Assembly (NCBI RefSeq): GCF_001613465.1
Contig: NZ_BDCK01000027.1
Coordinates: 1-64,000 of the forward strand
DNA from: Nocardia niwae NBRC 108934 = DSM 45340
Lineage (GTDB): Bacteria; Actinomycetota; Actinomycetes; Mycobacteriales; Mycobacteriaceae
Length of the DNA: 64,000 nt
Direction of reading: 5' to 3'
A program made the translations under genes and the position numbers. The notes under the pieces were generated by a model. That model did not search any database. It had not been told where the DNA came from and saw only the letters and a program-made list of their open reading frames with translations. This document shows positions 34,351 to 43,305 of the stretch, piece by piece (the stretch's first letter is position 1; every line of letters starts with the position of its first letter).

Positions 34351-35400
34351 TCAGTTCTTCGAGGTCAACGCCGCGGGTCCGTCGTCGCCGCCCGGTGTCC
34401 GCCGCGCGTCGCCGTCGTGTCCCGGCAGACCGGGAAGGGCTGGCAGCAGGGCCTCCAGCCGCGCCAGTTGTTCACCGACCAGCGCCGCGGGGCCCTCGAT
34501 CAGTGAGAGCGGCCACGGCCAGTGCCGCCCGTTCCAGTGCTGCACCTGTGCGGTCAGCTCGGCCGTCGTCGCCTCCAGTTCGCTGATCTCGGTGCGCAAT
34601 TCGCCGACTTGCGTTCGCAACTCGACGGATTCGCGCTCCAGCGCCGCGATTCGGGCCAGCGCCGCGGCCAGTCCGTCCACCAGCGTCCGATTCCGGCCGT
34701 CGGCATCGGCGCCCAGTTGCGGCCAGCCCGACAAGTCGGGACCGCGCAACTGGATCTGGATGTCGCGCAGCACTGCCTCTTGTTCCGGCGTCACGTCCGG
34801 ATCCTCCCGTTCGACGAAGTCCCACTGGCCGAAATCGATCGTCTCGGCCTCGTTCACGTCACAGCGCACGCCGCCGACGGTCACCTGGCGTCGCGTCTGA
34901 TGAATGGCCCGTCTGGTCTCCACGTTCGCGCCGGACCATGCGTCGGTCTGCCAAGCCCACGTCGCGTACCCGGCGTCCAGCGCGCGGCTGACCGTCCAGT
35001 ACCCGCCGTAGATACCGATGTTCGCGCGGCCGAGCACGGTGGCGGCACCGTCCAGGTAGGCGTTGATCCGCAACTGGTCCTGCTGCGTGGCATCGAAATC
35101 CGCGGAGAAGTAGATCGGCCGGTCCACCCGGCCGCCGCAGCGCAGCACCTGGGCCAGGGCCGCGCGCGCGTCCACGATGCCCGCGCCGTAGCCGTCGAGC
35201 ATCCGCGCGGCCGTGGTCTCCCAATTCGAGACGATCGAGACCCCGTGCGTCCGAAGATCATTCGCCTCGGCCGGGGTGAGCAGCTTGCCGGGCAGGCTCG
35301 GGCCACCGTCGGACAGATACCGCACCACGAAGTCGTACCCCGCCGACCGGACAGCCGCGCCCCCTGGACGTCCCGCGGCGTAGTCGAGACCGAAACGCAT
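34351..35400 (-). CDS. DUF1906 glycoside hydrolase-like protein with C-terminal coiled coil
   Basis: The 349-residue protein has the DUF1906 (glycoside hydrolase-like TIM barrel) at about residues 1-200: FGLDYAAGRPGGAAVRSAGYDFVVRYLS, RPIYFSADFDA, IGIYGGYWTVSRAL and YATWAWQTDAWSG. Related domains resemble GH25 lysozymes and include predicted peptidoglycan hydrolases. A coiled coil follows at about 245-300 (heptads of L/E/A), then a proline-rich tail. No signal peptide is present, so it may be cytoplasmic or exported otherwise. ATG 35400 after GGAAG begins at the conserved MRFGLDYA. It is not clearly linked to neighbours. Confidence 0.85.
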   Translation of the reverse strand: MRFGLDYAAGRPGGAAVRSAGYDFVVRYLSDGGPSLPGKLLTPAEANDLRTHGVSIVSNWETTAARMLDGYGAGIVDARAALAQVLRCGGRVDRPIYFSADFDATQQDQLRINAYLDGAATVLGRANIGIYGGYWTVSRALDAGYATWAWQTDAWSGANVETRRAIHQTRRQVTVGGVRCDVNEAETIDFGQWDFVEREDPDVTPEQEAVLRDIQIQLRGPDLSGWPQLGADADGRNRTLVDGLAAALARIAALERESVELRTQVGELRTEISELEATTAELTAQVQHWNGRHWPWPLSLIEGPAALVGEQLARLEALLPALPGLPGHDGDARRTPGGDDGPAALTSKN

Positions 35401-35551
35401 GGCTTCCACTGTAAGTGGGACGGGCGGGTGAATCCGTGGCATCGCCGAATCCGGGCCGCCCACGGGGATGGGTCAGCGAGAAACGGCTGAACAGCCCGGT
35501 GGCGGGCCGCGAATCAGCGCCGGAAGCCGGGTAGGGAGCCCGGTTTCCGGA

Positions 35552-36352
35552 TCAGCGGGCGGGCTCCAGCTTCGGCCGCCGCGGCTTCGGCGGGGCGGCC
35601 AGCTCCCGGCGGTCCGGCGCGATCAGCACCGCGGAGATCGGCACGGTCAGCGCCAGCAGGCCGATGACGAACATCGGGAACACGAAGTCGAACAGTTCCA
35701 TGCCGCCGGGCACCTTCGCCGTCCGGTTGACGTCGAAATGCAGTGCGGCCAGCGCCAGGTAGTAGGTGGCGGACACGCCGACGCCGAACAGCAGCACCGT
35801 CGCGGCGCGGGCCAGCGGGAAGCGCATCGTCTGGAACAGCCACAGCGTCGCGGTCGCGGTGATCACCCCGATCACGGCGGAGACCGCGGCCAGCCAGACC
35901 GTCACGCCGACCGATCCCTGGATCTCGAGTGAACCGATACCGAGGTAATGCGTGACACCGATGCCGAGACCGAGCACCGCGCCGCCGGGCAGCAGCAGCG
36001 CGAGCCGCGGGGTGCGCCCGATGATCAGCAGCGCCGCCAAGACGGCCACGATGGACACCACCAGTGCCGCGACCAGCCGGCCCGGGTCGTAGCGCATGGC
36101 GCTACCGGGCACCTTCAGACCGAGCATGGCCACCGACGTGGCCAGCCACACCCCGACGCCGCCGAGCGAAATCGCCGCCGAGACCAGCCACACGAGCCGG
36201 AACTGGACCGAGCGCGCGCCGTGCACGATGCAGGCCAGGCCGACCACCGCGCCGAGCACAGAGATGCCGAGCGACAGCGCGATCAGCCAATAGCCGAGGG
36301 CGAACTGGTCGACGGACGCACTGCCTGCGGCCAGCACCGCGACCTCACGCAT
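35552..36352 (-). CDS. MHYT-like integral membrane sensor at the end of the conservon
   Basis: The 266-residue polytopic protein has seven hydrophobic segments and MHYT-type motifs in three of them (CIVHGAR, VTHYLGIG, ATYYLALAAL). MHYT domains are proposed to bind copper and sense oxygen, CO or NO at the membrane. The motifs here are degenerate (H-Y kept in only one), so sensing is tentative. Its ATG overlaps the end of the conservon GTPase gene by 8 bases, so it is co-translated with the conservon. Canonical conservons add a cytochrome P450 (CvnE) instead. Confidence 0.8.
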   Translation of the reverse strand: MREVAVLAAGSASVDQFALGYWLIALSLGISVLGAVVGLACIVHGARSVQFRLVWLVSAAISLGGVGVWLATSVAMLGLKVPGSAMRYDPGRLVAALVVSIVAVLAALLIIGRTPRLALLLPGGAVLGLGIGVTHYLGIGSLEIQGSVGVTVWLAAVSAVIGVITATATLWLFQTMRFPLARAATVLLFGVGVSATYYLALAALHFDVNRTAKVPGGMELFDFVFPMFVIGLLALTVPISAVLIAPDRRELAAPPKPRRPKLEPAR

Positions 36353-37022
36353 GGCGGGCGGTTCCTTCCAGCTCGCTCGCCTTCAGCTGGGCGATCGCGT
36401 ACTCGGTGACCGCGGCCAGCGCCTGGCGCACCTCGATCGCGTTGCGCGCGTCGATGTCCACGATCGGCACGCCCTCGCGCACCGAGAGCGCCTCGCGCAG
36501 CTCCGCGATGGGGAAGCGCGGCGCGTCGGGGAAACGATTGACCGCGATCAGGAACGGCAGCTTCCGCGCTTCGAAGAAGTCGACCGCCGCGAAGCTGTCC
36601 TCCAGCCGCCGGGTGTCGATCAGCACCACCGCGCCGATCGCGCCGCGGATCAGGTCGTCCCACATGAACCAGAACCGGCGCTGACCCGGCGTGCCGAACA
36701 GATAGAGCACCAGGTTGCCCGGCAGGATGATCCGGCCGAAGTCCATGGCGACCGTGGTGGTCTCTTTCTCCGGCGTCTCGGCGAGATCGTCGATACCGTC
36801 GGAGTAGCGGGTCACCATCGCCTCGGTGCGCAACGGAACGATCTCCGACACGGCGCCGACGAACGTGGTCTTACCCGCGCCGAAGCCGCCGGCGACGACG
36901 ATCTTCGTCGAAGCGACCCGATTCTCGAAGCCGTCCGGCCCGGGGGTGTTTCCCGGTCCGGCGTTCCCATTTGGCCCGGGATGTCCACTGGGCCCCAGAT
37001 TCCTATAGGGCGCGGAGTCCAC
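36345..37022 (-). CDS. conservon GTP-binding protein (CvnD-type)
   Basis: The 225-residue MglA-like small GTPase has a G1 motif VVAGGFGAGKTTFVGAV and EKETTTVAMDFGRI as switch region. LYLFGTPGQRRFWFMWDDL holds the DxxG-equivalent G-T-P-G, and AVNRFPDAPRF is the N/TKxD-like loop. An N-terminal G/P/N-rich 30-residue extension precedes the domain. In Streptomyces the CvnD proteins act with CvnA-C as a membrane-associated switch comparable to eukaryotic G-protein systems. GTG 37022 overlaps the DUF742 gene by 20 bases. Confidence 0.93.
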   Translation of the reverse strand: MDSAPYRNLGPSGHPGPNGNAGPGNTPGPDGFENRVASTKIVVAGGFGAGKTTFVGAVSEIVPLRTEAMVTRYSDGIDDLAETPEKETTTVAMDFGRIILPGNLVLYLFGTPGQRRFWFMWDDLIRGAIGAVVLIDTRRLEDSFAAVDFFEARKLPFLIAVNRFPDAPRFPIAELREALSVREGVPIVDIDARNAIEVRQALAAVTEYAIAQLKASELEGTARHA

Positions 37023-37374
37023 GCAATGTCCTCTCCATCAACGAACGTCGCTCGTCATAGCTCGCCTCTTCGGTCAAAGTCGAATGCACGCGCATGGTGC
37101 CGTCGACGACCAGGTCGCCGATCACCACTCGAACCATGCCGAGCGGCCGGTCCAGATGTGCCGCGATCTCCGCGACCGACAGCCGATGCGTGCCGAGTCG
37201 CAGTATCTCGGTGCGGATGTCGCCGGTCGGCCAGTCGAGATGTGCAGTGTACGACAAGGTTTCGATGACCGCCTCCAAAGGCAGGTCGATCGCCGGTTCG
37301 GTGCGCCCCGAGGTCAGGGCATAGGGCCGGACGCGCGTCGTCGGCCGTGGTCCGGGGCCGTATGGGTTGGACAT
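37003..37374 (-). CDS. conservon DUF742 protein (CvnC-type)
   Basis: The 123-residue DUF742 protein includes RVRPYALTSGRTEPAIDLPLE, HLDRPLGMVRVVIGDLVVDG and the C-terminal LMERTLRGLRAL. It has a winged-helix-like fold and is always next to roadblock and GTPase genes; it may bridge them. It starts at ATG 37374, 7 bases after the roadblock gene. Confidence 0.93.
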   Translation of the reverse strand: MSNPYGPGPRPTTRVRPYALTSGRTEPAIDLPLEAVIETLSYTAHLDWPTGDIRTEILRLGTHRLSVAEIAAHLDRPLGMVRVVIGDLVVDGTMRVHSTLTEEASYDERRSLMERTLRGLRAL

Positions 37375-37381
37375 CTCACAC

Positions 37382-37792
37382 TCAGACAGCGGTGCGCGCG
37401 GTCGCGGTGACCACCGAACCCACCCGATCGACCAGCAGCGCCATCTCGTAACCGATGCGGCCGATGTCGTGCGACTTGTTCGCCAGCACGGCCAGATGCG
37501 AGCCGTTGCCGACGCTCATCACCAGCAGGTAGCCGCGCTGCATCTCGACGACCGATTGCATCACCTTGCCGCCGTCGAACAGCGAGGCCGCGCCCATGGA
37601 CAGGCTGGCGAGTCCCGCGGTTACGGCGGAGAGCTGCTCGGCGCGGTCGCTGGGCAGATGCGGACTGGTGGCCTGCAACAGGCCGTCCGCCGATACCAGC
37701 ACCGCATGGGACACGCCGGGCACATCGCGGGTGAAGCGGGCGACCAGCCAGTTCAGATTCTCGTCTGTGGTGCTGTTGTTCGCGTTGGTCAT
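37382..37792 (-). CDS. roadblock/LC7 domain protein (CvnB-type)
   Basis: The 136-residue roadblock/LC7 fold (LNWLVARFTRDVPGVSHAVLVSADGLL, SVVEMQRGYLLVMSVGNGSHLAVL) is that of MglB-like regulators of small GTPases. It probably acts as GAP or scaffold for the neighbouring CvnD. It overlaps the kinase stop by 4 bases (ATGA), indicating translational coupling. Confidence 0.94.
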   Translation of the reverse strand: MTNANNSTTDENLNWLVARFTRDVPGVSHAVLVSADGLLQATSPHLPSDRAEQLSAVTAGLASLSMGAASLFDGGKVMQSVVEMQRGYLLVMSVGNGSHLAVLANKSHDIGRIGYEMALLVDRVGSVVTATARTAV

Positions 37793-40554
37793 GCAAGCCC
37801 TCCGTCGTTGTACTGCGCATTGGCCCGCCCGCTGCGGACCCCACTGAGATGCCTGGTCAGATTGTTGCGGATTTCTTCCGGATCGCGCGTGCCCGCGTCT
37901 TCCGCCGGTGCCAGGCCGCCGGGCACCAGCTGGGCGCCCGGCCTGCGGATCGGCAGCCCGCCGACGGTGCGCGCGGTGGTGGTCGGATGGCTGGCGTCTT
38001 CGGCGGCCAGCCAGCCCGCGTCACCAGGCGAGGACCACGAACTTTCCGGCGATTGCGAGGTCGAGGGCTCGACCAGCCATTCCGAGACCATGCGCTGATA
38101 GATGGGGGTGGGGGAGGAACCGGCGACCGGCTGCAGCCGGGAGGAGGTCACCGTCGCGGGATCCGGCGCCGCCTCCTGCGGTGGGTCGGCGGGAGCGATC
38201 GGCTTCCGGATCGGAAGACCGGATCGCGCGGTGGTCTGCGGCGCGGGCGCCTGGCTCGGCACGATGGTCGTGGGACCGGTCGTCGGCTCGTCGTCCTTGA
38301 CCTCGGTCCACAGATCGGTGCGCGCGGGCGGCTGTTCCCGCTCGACGGGCTGCTCGCCGGTGGTGGGCTTCACGGGGGCGAACGGTCCGGTCGGGGTGCG
38401 GTCGTCCGAGCGGGGCGTGAGCACCGGCCACGGCTGGGTGGCGGGCTGGTCGGCTGGGCTGACCGACCGGCCGACCGGCGTGGAGACCGAGGGCTGGTCC
38501 GGGGCGTCGGCGACGCGGATGGCCGGGCGGCGCTGCGGCAGGCCGGAACTCGTCACGCCGAAACGCGCGGTGTCGCGCTGCGGCAGGCTCGGGACCGGAA
38601 CCAGGTTGCGCGGCTGCCCACCGGTGGGCGACGTGACGAGCGAGGGTAGCTGGTGCTCGGCGGTGAGGTCGAGCGGCTTGCCCGCCGGGTCGGTGGCGTC
38701 CATCGGCGGCGCGACCAGCGCACCGGGCAGGTGCACGCTGGCGGTGATGCCCGGCTGCTGCGCCATCGTGGACGTGCGGCGCAGGCTCACCGTGATGGTG
38801 TGGCGCTTGGCCAGACGGCCGACGACGAACAGGCCCATGCGGCGCGCGGTCTCGACGGTGACCTCACCACCGGAGGCCAGCCGGTCGTTGGTGGTCTGGA
38901 GGTCTTCCAGGGACATGCCGAGGCCGCGGTCGGTGATCTCGATCAGATAGCCGCCGTCGACGGCGCGCGACACCATCACGGTGACCGGCGTGGTCGGCGG
39001 CGAGTAACGCAGCGCGTTGTCGATCAACTCGGCGAGCAGGTGCTCGATGTCGACGGCGGGCTCGCCCGCGACGATGCCGTCGGGCACCGCGCCGATCTCG
39101 ACCCGCTGGTAGTCCTCGACCTGGGAGACCGCGCTCCACAGCATGTCCGACAGCGGCACCGGGTGCAGCTGGCCGCGGCGCAGCGCGGTACCGGCGAGCA
39201 CCAGCAGGTTGTCGCCGTTGCGGCGCATGCGGGTGGCCAGGTGGTCGAGACGGAACAGGCTCTGCAGCCGGTCGGTGTCGTCCTCGTCGTGTTCGAGGTC
39301 CTCGATCAGCGCCAGCTGCTGCTCGACCAGCGATTGGCTGCGGCGCGACAGCGTCTCGAACATGTTGCCGATCTGCAGGCGCAAGCGGGCCTGGTCGGCG
39401 GCGAGGTTGAGCGCTTGCTCGTGGATCTCGTCCACGGCGCGGGCCAGCTGGCCGATCTCGTCGGTGGTGTGCACCGCGACCGGGGTGATCTCCGGTGTGG
39501 TTCCGCCCGCGCGCACCACGGCGAGTTCGTCGGGCAGCTTGATGTGCGCGACCTCGAGCGCGTCTCGCCGCAGGCGGCGGACCGGGACGACCAGGGTGCG
39601 CGCGACCGACAGGGCCAGAGCAAGGCCGGCGAGCAGCATGCCGATGACGATGGTCGTCTCGCGCAGCGCGCCCGCCTGCGCTTCGGTGGTGCGGGCGGCG
39701 AGGGCGCCGTCGATGGTGTCGATCAGCTGCGCCGTGGTCTTCTCATAGGTGTCCGAGCTGACCAGCAGTGAGTCGAGGACGGCCGGGTTGGACGCCGGGT
39801 CGGCGACGTTCTGGCTGAACGTGCCCAGACGGGTCTGCACCGCGTCCAGCAGCGGGCGCATGTTGCCCGCGTAGTCCGGCAGGATCTGCGCGTACTGGTA
39901 GATCATCGTGATCTCGGCGCCCGCCGCGACCAGCACGCGGGGCCGCACGCTCGGGTTGCGGCCCGCGTCGGGCGAGCCGATCAGCATGCGCTGCTGGGTG
40001 AGCACGCGGCGGGCGGTCTGCACCGACGCCAGCTGCAGGAAATAACGCTGGATGACCAGGTCGTCCACCGAGGGCGACAGCGCGAGCGCGTTGCCGATGC
40101 GGACCATGATCTCGTCGGACTGCTCGCCGACCATGGCAGGCGAGCCGTTGCGCAGGCTGTTGCGCATCGTGGTGCCGGTGGCGATGGCCGAGGCGAGTTC
40201 GGAGGTGACCCGGCCGCTGACCTTGGTGGTCTGCAAGGCGGCTTCCAGTTCGGCCAGCGCCTGGTCGAACTTCGTGAGCGCGGCGTCGGTCTGCGGGTCC
40301 GCGGTGTTGCCCCAGGTGGCGGTCGCGGTGACGCCCAGTTGCTCGGTGGCCGAACCGAACTTGACGATCGGCCGGATGATGATGGCTTGTTCGGTCGCCG
40401 CGTCCAACTGCGCCATCGTGCGCAGTTCGTTGTTGATGCGGAGCACGGCGAAGACGGTGGCCAGCAGCACCGGAAGCACCAGCACCACGCCAACCTTGCG
40501 GGTGACCGACCAGTTCGACAGGCTGAATTGCCAGGACCGCGGTGCAGCTTCCAT
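37789..40554 (-). CDS. conservon sensor histidine kinase-like protein (CvnA-type)
   Basis: The 921-residue membrane protein has helices at about residues 22-40 and 325-345 flanking an extracytoplasmic nitrate/nitrite-sensing (NIT-like) region. A HAMP-like linker, a coiled segment and an HATPase domain follow at about 460-620 (LAELIDNALRYSPPTTPVTV, EITDRGLGMS, GLFVVGRLAKRH). No clear phosphorylatable H-box is visible, as in other conservon kinases. The last 300 residues are proline/threonine-rich and disordered, probably a docking platform for CvnB-D. ATG 40554 was taken; GTG 40578 with a GAGG site is an equally possible start. Confidence 0.9.
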   Translation of the reverse strand: MEAAPRSWQFSLSNWSVTRKVGVVLVLPVLLATVFAVLRINNELRTMAQLDAATEQAIIIRPIVKFGSATEQLGVTATATWGNTADPQTDAALTKFDQALAELEAALQTTKVSGRVTSELASAIATGTTMRNSLRNGSPAMVGEQSDEIMVRIGNALALSPSVDDLVIQRYFLQLASVQTARRVLTQQRMLIGSPDAGRNPSVRPRVLVAAGAEITMIYQYAQILPDYAGNMRPLLDAVQTRLGTFSQNVADPASNPAVLDSLLVSSDTYEKTTAQLIDTIDGALAARTTEAQAGALRETTIVIGMLLAGLALALSVARTLVVPVRRLRRDALEVAHIKLPDELAVVRAGGTTPEITPVAVHTTDEIGQLARAVDEIHEQALNLAADQARLRLQIGNMFETLSRRSQSLVEQQLALIEDLEHDEDDTDRLQSLFRLDHLATRMRRNGDNLLVLAGTALRRGQLHPVPLSDMLWSAVSQVEDYQRVEIGAVPDGIVAGEPAVDIEHLLAELIDNALRYSPPTTPVTVMVSRAVDGGYLIEITDRGLGMSLEDLQTTNDRLASGGEVTVETARRMGLFVVGRLAKRHTITVSLRRTSTMAQQPGITASVHLPGALVAPPMDATDPAGKPLDLTAEHQLPSLVTSPTGGQPRNLVPVPSLPQRDTARFGVTSSGLPQRRPAIRVADAPDQPSVSTPVGRSVSPADQPATQPWPVLTPRSDDRTPTGPFAPVKPTTGEQPVEREQPPARTDLWTEVKDDEPTTGPTTIVPSQAPAPQTTARSGLPIRKPIAPADPPQEAAPDPATVTSSRLQPVAGSSPTPIYQRMVSEWLVEPSTSQSPESSWSSPGDAGWLAAEDASHPTTTARTVGGLPIRRPGAQLVPGGLAPAEDAGTRDPEEIRNNLTRHLSGVRSGRANAQYNDGGLA

Positions 40555-40869
40555 CCGCTTCCGTCGCCTCCGCTTCACCAGTGACCTCGGGCGCGCGTGG
40601 CTGTTCGGTATTGATTCAACCCGCAAAGAACCAACTAGAGGTCTTCTTTTTACCGCACGGAACATACCGTGCAGAGGGGTCATCGGCAATCCGGGGGAGC
40701 CTGTGCGCAATTTACCGAATATGGCTATAGAGAACATGTTTCGCGGTGGAATGTGTAAGGGACGCGTCAACTTCTCGGTGCGGCCATGGAAGACCCTGGT
40801 CACCCGGGGTTGACGCGGCGACGCGCCGAGGGTTGCTGCGGGTCCGCGCCACGGCGTGTCGAGAGCGCC

Positions 40870-40887
40870 CTCTCAGTTACCTCTCAG
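40870..40887 (+). promoter_or_regulatory. MprA-type direct repeat upstream of mprA
   Basis: CTCTCAG occurs at 40870-40876 and again at 40881-40887, a one-helical-turn (11-bp) spacing typical of tandem OmpR-family binding. It is 23 bases upstream of the mprA start, implying autoregulation. The same TCTCAG pair is in front of pepD. The gap 40579-40909 between cvnA and mprA contains no gene. Confidence 0.75.
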
Positions 40888-40909
40888 TCGGTGCGGTCAA
40901 ACTGGTGGC

Positions 40910-41596
40910 ATGCGCATTCTGGTGGTCGACGACGACCGGGCGGTCCGGGAATCGCTGCGCCGGTCGCTCACCTTCAACGGCTACTCCGTCGATCTCGCGG
41001 TGGACGGTGTGGACGCGCTGGAGAAGGCAACCGTCCAGCGACCCGACGCGCTCGTGTTGGACGTGATGATGCCCCGGCTCGACGGGCTCGAGGTCTGCCG
41101 TCGGCTCCGCAGCACCGGGGACGATTTGCCGATTTTGGTTCTCACCGCTCGAGATTCGGTATCAGAGCGGGTCGCGGGCCTCGACGCGGGGGCGGACGAC
41201 TATTTGCCGAAGCCTTTCGCGCTGGAGGAACTGCTGGCCAGATTGCGCGCGCTGCTGCGGCGCACGGCGGCGGGCCCGGGTGACGCATCGGAGGCAATGA
41301 AGTTCGCCGATTTGTCGCTGGATCCGATGACCCGCGAGGTGTCCCGCGGCACGCGGCAGATCAGTCTCACCCGCACCGAGTTCTCACTGCTGGAAATGCT
41401 GATGGCGAATCCGCGTCGTGTGCTGACCCGCAGCCGCATTCTCGAGGAGGTCTGGGGCTACGATTTCCCGACCTCGGGAAACGCGCTCGAGGTCTACATC
41501 GGTTATCTGCGCCGCAAAACCGAGGCCGAGGGTGAGCCGCGGCTGATCCACACGGTGCGCGGCGTGGGCTATGTGCTGCGTGAAACGCCGCCGTAG
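40910..41596 (+). CDS. mprA: response regulator MprA
   Basis: The 228-residue OmpR-type regulator has a receiver domain (1-115) with VVDDD, phosphoacceptor D in LVLDVMMPRLDG, LVLTARD and the conserved K in YLPKPFALEELLARLRAL. The DNA-binding winged helix (about 130-226) includes LTRTEFSLLEMLM and GYLRRKTEAEGEPRLIHTVRGVGYVL. Gene order mprA-mprB-pepD-moaB2 equals M. tuberculosis Rv0981-Rv0984, where MprAB responds to envelope stress and feeds into sigE/sigB. ATG 40910 is the conserved start. Confidence 0.95.
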   Translation: MRILVVDDDRAVRESLRRSLTFNGYSVDLAVDGVDALEKATVQRPDALVLDVMMPRLDGLEVCRRLRSTGDDLPILVLTARDSVSERVAGLDAGADDYLPKPFALEELLARLRALLRRTAAGPGDASEAMKFADLSLDPMTREVSRGTRQISLTRTEFSLLEMLMANPRRVLTRSRILEEVWGYDFPTSGNALEVYIGYLRRKTEAEGEPRLIHTVRGVGYVLRETPP

Positions 41597-41606
41597 GCCC
41601 GCGGTC

Positions 41607-43061
41607 ATGGCACGAAACCCGCCCAGGCGCCCCGTCGTCGCCGCACTCGGCCAGCGGCCGCCCGAGCCCGCGGACATGCGGCCGCCCATGCCGCTGACGC
41701 GGTCGGTCTCGCTGCGGTGGCGCGTGACGCTGCTGGCCGCCTCCGTCGTGGCGATCGCGGTGGCGGTCACCTCGATCGCGGCCTACGCACTGGTGGCTCG
41801 CGCGCTGTACGACGACGTGGACGCCCAGCTGCGCAGCCGGTCCACGGCGGTGATCGCCAGCAACCCGTACGGCTTCAACAACCTCAATCTGATGGTCGCC
41901 GCCGCCTTCTACGACGACACCGGCATCGCGCTGATCTATCCCGACCTCCGGCGCTGGCTGCCGCCGCAATCCACCGATCCGCCGGTCGGCCCTCAGGAGC
42001 TGGCCGTGGCGCGCGGCGAGCGCAGTTCGTCGCTGCGCACCGACGGCAATCAGCGCGTGCTCGCGGTCTACACCAACTCGGGTGCCACGCTGGTCATCTC
42101 GCAGCGGCTGGACCGCACCCGGGAGGTGCTCGACCGGCTCGCCTGGCTGTTGTTCGTCGTCGGCGGCTGCGGCGTCGTGCTGGCCGCCGCGGCGGGCACG
42201 GCGGTCGGCCGGACGGGGCTGCGCCCCATCGCTCGGCTGACGGCGGCCACCGAGCGGATCGCCCGCACCGACGACCTGACCCCGATCCCGGTCACCGGTG
42301 ACGACGAACTGGCAAGGCTCACAGAGAGTTTCAATACGATGCTGCGCGCGCTGACCGAGTCGCGCGATCGGCAGCGCAGGCTCGTCGCCGACGCCGGGCA
42401 CGAACTGCGCACGCCGCTGACCTCGCTGCGGACCAACATGGAGCTGCTCATCGCGTCCAGCCGCCCCGGCGCTCCCCGCATACCGGACGAGGACATGGCC
42501 GGCTTGCGTGCCGACGTGATGGCACAGATCGAAGAGTTGTCGACGCTTGTGGGCGATCTGGTCGATCTGGCCAGGGAGGACGCGCCGGAGACCGTCTATG
42601 AGCGGGTGGATCTGGGGGAGGTCGTCGAGCGTGCCCTCGAGCGTGCTCGCCGCCGCCGTGCCGGCATCGAATTCGTCGCCGATCTGCGCCCGTGGTTCGT
42701 CTACGGGCACGAGGCGGGCTTGGCTCGGGCGGTGCTGAACGTGCTGGACAACGCGGCCAAGTGGAGCCCGGCGGGCGCGCAGGTCCGCATTCTCATGCGG
42801 GAGAGCGGTCCGGGGCTGCTGGAGCTGTCCATCGACGACGCCGGTCCCGGTATTCCGGCGGCGGAGCGCGAGTTGGTGTTCGAGCGTTTCTATCGGGTGA
42901 TGTCGTCGCGGTCGATGCCGGGCTCGGGTCTCGGGCTGGCGATCGTCAAGCAGGTGGTGACCAAACACGGCGGCACCATCGCCATCGATACCTCGCAGCG
43001 CGGCGGTACCGTGGTCCGCATCGTGTTGCCCGGCGAGCCGGGCGCGCCGGTGTCGGATTGA
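41607..43061 (+). CDS. mprB: sensor histidine kinase MprB
   Basis: The 484-residue kinase has TM1 at about residues 38-60, an extracytoplasmic domain, TM2 near 170-192 and HAMP (GLRPIARLTAATERIARTDDL). The HisKA box DAGHELRTPLTSLRTN carries the phosphorylated histidine, followed by HATPase motifs NVLDNAAKWS, DDAGPGIP and GSGLGLAIVKQVV. In mycobacteria MprB senses envelope perturbation and binds DnaK outside the membrane. The exact start is uncertain: ATG 41607, GTG 41580 (overlapping mprA by 17 bases) or ATG 41571. Confidence 0.94.
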   Translation: MARNPPRRPVVAALGQRPPEPADMRPPMPLTRSVSLRWRVTLLAASVVAIAVAVTSIAAYALVARALYDDVDAQLRSRSTAVIASNPYGFNNLNLMVAAAFYDDTGIALIYPDLRRWLPPQSTDPPVGPQELAVARGERSSSLRTDGNQRVLAVYTNSGATLVISQRLDRTREVLDRLAWLLFVVGGCGVVLAAAAGTAVGRTGLRPIARLTAATERIARTDDLTPIPVTGDDELARLTESFNTMLRALTESRDRQRRLVADAGHELRTPLTSLRTNMELLIASSRPGAPRIPDEDMAGLRADVMAQIEELSTLVGDLVDLAREDAPETVYERVDLGEVVERALERARRRRAGIEFVADLRPWFVYGHEAGLARAVLNVLDNAAKWSPAGAQVRILMRESGPGLLELSIDDAGPGIPAAERELVFERFYRVMSSRSMPGSGLGLAIVKQVVTKHGGTIAIDTSQRGGTVVRIVLPGEPGAPVSD

Positions 43062-43243
43062 GGCAATACCGGGCGACGGAACTCCATTTCCGACACAATG
43101 TCGAGTTCTGTGCGGAATATTCATCGCCGGTGGGGTATTTCGCACAATGCTCCGAGTGGTTTGCCGCAGAATTTGAGACATCAAGTTGTCGGTGGTTCTA
43201 TTGCGCACCGGACTGCGCAGCTCTCGGAAAACTGAAAGCACGG

Positions 43244-43260
43244 TCTCAGTCCGCTCTCAG
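43244..43260 (+). promoter_or_regulatory. MprA-type direct repeat upstream of pepD
   Basis: TCTCAG is at 43244-43249 and 43255-43260, again 11 bp apart, and both are followed by T as in the mprA promoter. It lies 45 bases before the pepD start in a 244-base intergenic gap, so pepD probably has its own MprA-controlled promoter. Confidence 0.72.
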
Positions 43261-43305
43261 TCGCCATGGCCACCCTGGTCGAGACGGAGCAGAAACGAGG
43301 AGTCC

